This document shows positions 5,291 through 7,342 of a stretch of DNA of 7,342 bases, one piece after another. The notes beneath the pieces are model-generated. The model was not told where the DNA came from. It saw only the letters and a program-made list of their open reading frames with translations, and searched no databases. The translations under genes and the position numbers were made by a program. The DNA comes from Nitrospirae bacterium CG1_02_44_142 (GTDB taxonomy: Bacteria > Nitrospirota > Thermodesulfovibrionia > Thermodesulfovibrionales > UBA1546). Each line of letters starts with the position of its first letter. The first letter of the stretch is position 1. Where the stretch lies: positions 1-7,342 of the forward strand of contig MNVK01000124.1 in the NCBI GenBank assembly GCA_001871685.1, read 5' to 3'.

Positions 5291-6271
5291 ATGCCGATAA
5301 TTAAGGTTGAGAATTTAGTAAAGAGGTTTGGCAGCATCACTGCTGTAAATAACATCTCCTTTAATGTTGAGGAAGGCACGATATTCGGCTTCCTCGGGCC
5401 TAACGGCGCAGGCAAGACAACCACGATAAGCATCCTCTGCACTCTGCTTGGCCCGACATCAGGAAAGGCGCTTGTGAACGGATATGACTGCGAAAAAGAA
5501 TCCTCATCCGTAAGAAAATCAATCGGCATAGTCTTTCAGGATACAACTCTGGATAAAGACCTAACCGCAGAGGAAAACCTCTTATTCCATGCGTATCTTT
5601 ATAATGTTGAAAAAGCCGAACGCAGAAAAAGGGTTGATGACGTCTTGAAGCGTGTTGATTTATTCAGTAGGAAAGATGACCTTGTAAAGAAATTTTCCGG
5701 CGGCATGAAGAGAAGGCTTGAAGTTGCAAGGGGGCTGATACACAGGCCCAAGGTGCTGTTTCTGGACGAGCCGACACTCGGGCTGGACCCGCAGAGCAGG
5801 TCCAGCCTATGGGAGTTCATAACGGCGCTTCCGGAAAAATATGGAGTAACAATCTTCATGACAACGCATTACATGGATGAGGCAGAGGTCTGCGATAACA
5901 TAGCCATTATTGATAATGGAAACATTATTGCAATGGACAGTCCTGAAGAACTCAAGAAAGTAATAGGCGGAGACGTCATATATCTGAAAACAAGGGATAA
6001 TGCAAAGGCAGCGGATGTGATAAAGAGCGCTCTGGATATTGACGCATCAATAAGGGACGGCGAGCTTTTTATTCCGGCAGTCAAGGGAGATACGTGCATT
6101 CCTGAACTTATAAGGACACTCGGCGATAGTGTTTTGTCTGCGCGGCTTCAGAGGCCGACCCTGAATGACGTTTTTTTAAAACTGACAGGGAAGGCGATAA
6201 GAGACGAGGAGAGCGCTGATAGGGATACTATAAAAGAGGAGGTTAGGGCGTACAGGAGGAGGCATGATTGA
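5291..6271 (+). CDS. DrrA/CcmA-type ABC-2 transporter ATP-binding protein
   Basis: This 326-residue cytoplasmic ATPase would power the ABC-2 permease encoded next to it. Motifs: Walker A GPNGAGKTT at 36-44, Q-loop Gln83 in IGIVFQD, signature FSGGMKR at 135-141, Walker B VLFLDEP at 155-161 with Glu160, D-loop GLDPQSR at 164-170 and switch His193. The C-terminal extension to about 308 ends in RPTLNDVFLKLTGKAIRDEE, the hallmark of the daunorubicin-resistance DrrA-like group. The length is normal for that group. The ATG at 5291 has a weak AAGG (5283-5286) only 4 bases upstream. The protein begins directly with the expected beta-strand (IIKVENLVKRFG), so the start is right. The 3' end overlaps the permease start by 8 bases. 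The substrate is not deducible; relatives export drugs, lipids or polysaccharides. Confidence 0.95.
   Translation: MPIIKVENLVKRFGSITAVNNISFNVEEGTIFGFLGPNGAGKTTTISILCTLLGPTSGKALVNGYDCEKESSSVRKSIGIVFQDTTLDKDLTAEENLLFHAYLYNVEKAERRKRVDDVLKRVDLFSRKDDLVKKFSGGMKRRLEVARGLIHRPKVLFLDEPTLGLDPQSRSSLWEFITALPEKYGVTIFMTTHYMDEAEVCDNIAIIDNGNIIAMDSPEELKKVIGGDVIYLKTRDNAKAADVIKSALDIDASIRDGELFIPAVKGDTCIPELIRTLGDSVLSARLQRPTLNDVFLKLTGKAIRDEESADRDTIKEEVRAYRRRHD
6254..6262 (+). promoter_or_regulatory. Strong ribosome binding site of the ABC-2 permease
   Basis: AGGAGGAGG lies inside the 3' end of the ATPase gene (encoding Arg-Arg-Arg) and ends 1 base before the ATG at 6264. Its first AGGAGG is spaced 4 bases from the start. 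It supports coupled, efficient translation of the permease. Confidence 0.8.
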
Positions 6272-7031
6272 ATTTAATGCGATATATGTCATAGTTGCAA
6301 GGGAGTTCAAGAAGTTTGTCAGGGAAAGGTCCAGGCTTGTCTCTGCAATCGCCAGGCCCTTGGTATGGCTTTTCCTTGTCGGTGCAGGGATGTCAAGGCT
6401 GGTCCCTCCTGTTGACGGCGTTTCATATATGCAGTTCATATTTCCGGGCATATTGGGCATGACAATTTTATTCAGCGCGATGTTTTCCTCAATCTCTATT
6501 ATCTGGGATAAAGAGTTTGGTTTTATGAAAGAGATACTTGTCGCTCCTGTGTCAAGGCTTACAATAGTCATAGGAAAGGCCTTAAGCGGAAGCATTGTAT
6601 CCACGCTTCAGGCTGTGATTGTGCTTTTGCTTTTCCCTCTTCTCGGACTTAAGCTTGGCGCAGCAGATATAATCGGCGCAGTAATTATATGTGCGCTTGT
6701 GTCTTTCTCGGTGTCTGCCTTTGGAATAGTAATAGCGACTTTTTATGAGAGTTATGAGAGCTTTAGCGCAATTATGAATTTCATCATCATGCCGATGTTT
6801 TTTCTCTCAGGCGCTATGTATCCTGTGAAACTTCTGCCTGATGTTTTAAGGCTTGCAGCGAAACTTAACCCTCTCACTTACGGGGTGGATGCGCTGAAGC
6901 ATGTGATTTCTCCGCTTGCACACGGGCCGATGAGCCCTGATTTCAGCCTTGCCGCTGACCTTGCGGTTATTAGTGCGCTGTCTGTAATCTTTGTTTTTGC
7001 CGGAGCAAAGGCATTTGAGAGAAGAGGATAG
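6264..7031 (+). CDS. DrrB/NodJ-type ABC-2 permease
   Basis: This 255-residue inner-membrane permease has six likely helices at about 26-45, 57-80, 105-128, 134-158, 166-187 and 230-248. Family signatures are visible: IWDKEFGFMKEILVAPVSR after helix 2, and PMFFLSGAMYPVKLLP and LNPLTYGVDALK near helix 5, as in the ABC-2 conserved C-terminal segment. The length is typical. Together with the preceding ATPase it should make a complete two-gene exporter (probably a 2+2 assembly). No self-resistance or biosynthesis gene sits beside it, so the cargo is unknown. Its TAG at 7029-7031 is only 6 bases before the -35 of the tRNA promoter, leaving no room for a terminator. Read-through into the tRNA is likely unless it is rho-dependent. 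Confidence 0.94.
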   Translation: MIEFNAIYVIVAREFKKFVRERSRLVSAIARPLVWLFLVGAGMSRLVPPVDGVSYMQFIFPGILGMTILFSAMFSSISIIWDKEFGFMKEILVAPVSRLTIVIGKALSGSIVSTLQAVIVLLLFPLLGLKLGAADIIGAVIICALVSFSVSAFGIVIATFYESYESFSAIMNFIIMPMFFLSGAMYPVKLLPDVLRLAAKLNPLTYGVDALKHVISPLAHGPMSPDFSLAADLAVISALSVIFVFAGAKAFERRG

Positions 7032-7037
7032 GAGAGT

Positions 7038-7068
7038 TTGACACAGCAGCGCTTTTTTGGTGTATAAT
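7038..7068 (+). promoter_or_regulatory. Consensus sigma-70 promoter of tRNA-Asn
   Basis: TTGACA (7038-7043) and TATAAT (7063-7068) are both perfect hexamers, separated by 19 bases, slightly longer than the optimal 17. Transcription would start at about 7075, leaving a leader of about 16 bases before the tRNA. Confidence 0.85.
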
Positions 7069-7090
7069 AAAAATCTTCTAACCGAGAAAT

Positions 7091-7166
7091 TCCCGGGTAG
7101 CTCAGCTGGCAGAGCAGGTGGCTGTTAACCACCCTGTCGGGGGTTCGAATCCCTCCCCGGGAGCCA
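7091..7166 (+). tRNA. tRNA-Asn (anticodon GTT)
   Basis: It is a 76-base cloverleaf. The acceptor stem TCCCGGG/CCCGGGA is at 7091-7097 and 7156-7162, and the D stem GCTC/GAGC at 7100-7103 and 7112-7115. The anticodon stem is GGTGG/CCACC with loop CTGTTAA, so the anticodon GTT is at 7124-7126. The T stem GGGGG/CCCTC carries one G-U pair and loop TTCGAAT. The discriminator is G and CCA is encoded at 7164-7166. All stems close without mismatches other than the G-U. Confidence 0.98.
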
Positions 7167-7174
7167 AATCTGTG

Positions 7175-7192
7175 ATAGGCGTCAAGTCCTAT
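7175..7192 (+). terminator. Possible weak hairpin after the tRNA
   Basis: ATAGG (7175-7179) and CCTAT (7188-7192) form a 5-bp stem with an 8-base loop, 9 bases after the tRNA end, followed by TTAAAT. It is too weak to be called a convincing terminator, but it is the only candidate after the tRNA. Confidence 0.22.
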
Positions 7193-7210
7193 TTAAATGC
7201 CAATCAGATA

Positions 7211-7324
7211 TCATCTCTCTTGAAATCCTGTCTGACGCGCATATTCGGTAGTAGCAAATGACGACAGCGGGCAGAATGATATTGCAAGCGCGAGGATGCA
7301 TACGCTTAAAAGCAATATCTTCAT
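7211..7324 (-). pseudogene. 5' remnant of a secreted cytochrome-c-like protein (signal peptide plus TEYARQTG)
   Basis: A 37-codon - strand frame starts at the ATG 7322-7324. It encodes a clear Sec signal peptide (MKILLL, hydrophobic core to about residue 20, possible cleavage after SSFA at residue 24), then TTEYARQTG, then FQER and a TGA at 7211-7213. From family memory, TEYARxTG directly after a signal peptide is typical of preproteins that continue with CxxCH heme-binding or related cysteine motifs. Here the similarity seems to break right after that motif, and none of the three frames shows a CxxCH before the tRNA 44 bases further on. I therefore read it as a gene fragment cut by rearrangement. 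It could instead be a genuine small exported peptide. Ribosome site weak (AAAGAATAAG before the ATG). Upstream sequence lies outside the window. Confidence 0.5.
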
Positions 7325-7342
7325 AACTTATTCTTTGGTTTG

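Noticed and set aside
5286..5292. GTTAAAT as the second core of an attC site with 5129-5135
   Set aside because: It does not pair with GTCTAAC, the distance (over 150 bases) is too long, and it overlaps the ABC gene start.
7139..7166. tRNA-Asn 3' end as an occupied integration site
   Set aside because: No second copy of the tRNA 3' segment and no integrase gene exist in the window, so only the neighbouring truncated gene hints at it.

Overview
The window looks like bacterial chromosome from a Gram-negative (two-membrane) organism. The periplasmic adaptor protein, the MacB-type permease and a secretory preprotein beginning with a TEYARQTG motif all point that way. The flavour of the UbiA protein (LYALQDVEFD followed by GLHSIP) and of the preprotein recall Nitrospirota (Thermodesulfovibrionia) or Desulfobacterota. 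That placement is from memory and is weakly supported.

Layout. (1) Bases 1-642: the 3' part of a UbiA-family prenyltransferase gene. (2) Bases 705-3881, + strand: a three-gene MacAB/YknXYZ-like exporter made of a periplasmic adaptor, a separate ATPase and a MacB/FtsX-type permease. The gap between adaptor and ATPase is filled by an 8-bp tandem repeat (1941-2015). This repeat supplies the adaptor's stop codon, the ATPase's GTG start and several Shine-Dalgarno-like motifs. (3) Bases 3882-5160: an island that reads AT-richer by eye, with genes on the - strand. It holds a DUF4258 toxin and YgiT-type zinc-finger antitoxin pair and a small orphan three-helix membrane protein. The membrane gene is bracketed by a 22-bp imperfect inverted repeat, and several further palindromes lie beside it. 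(4) Bases 5291-7031, + strand: a DrrA/DrrB-like ABC-2 exporter with overlapping genes. (5) Bases 7038-7166: a tRNA-Asn(GTT) gene with encoded CCA and a promoter with two perfect consensus hexamers. (6) Bases 7211-7324, - strand: a 37-codon ORF that looks like the signal-peptide end of a cytochrome-c-like protein, cut off just before the expected CxxCH.

How the genes relate. The two ABC systems are independent exporters of different types, tripartite MacAB-like and ABC-2. Neither has a substrate clue in this window, and no TolC-like outer-membrane partner is visible. The toxin-antitoxin and membrane-protein island sits between the two operons, opposed to both, and looks like an accessory insertion. 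No clearly new multi-gene system is evident. The most unusual sequence features are the repeat ladder at 1941-2015, the inverted-repeat bracket around the orphan membrane gene, and the truncated preprotein beside the tRNA 3' end.
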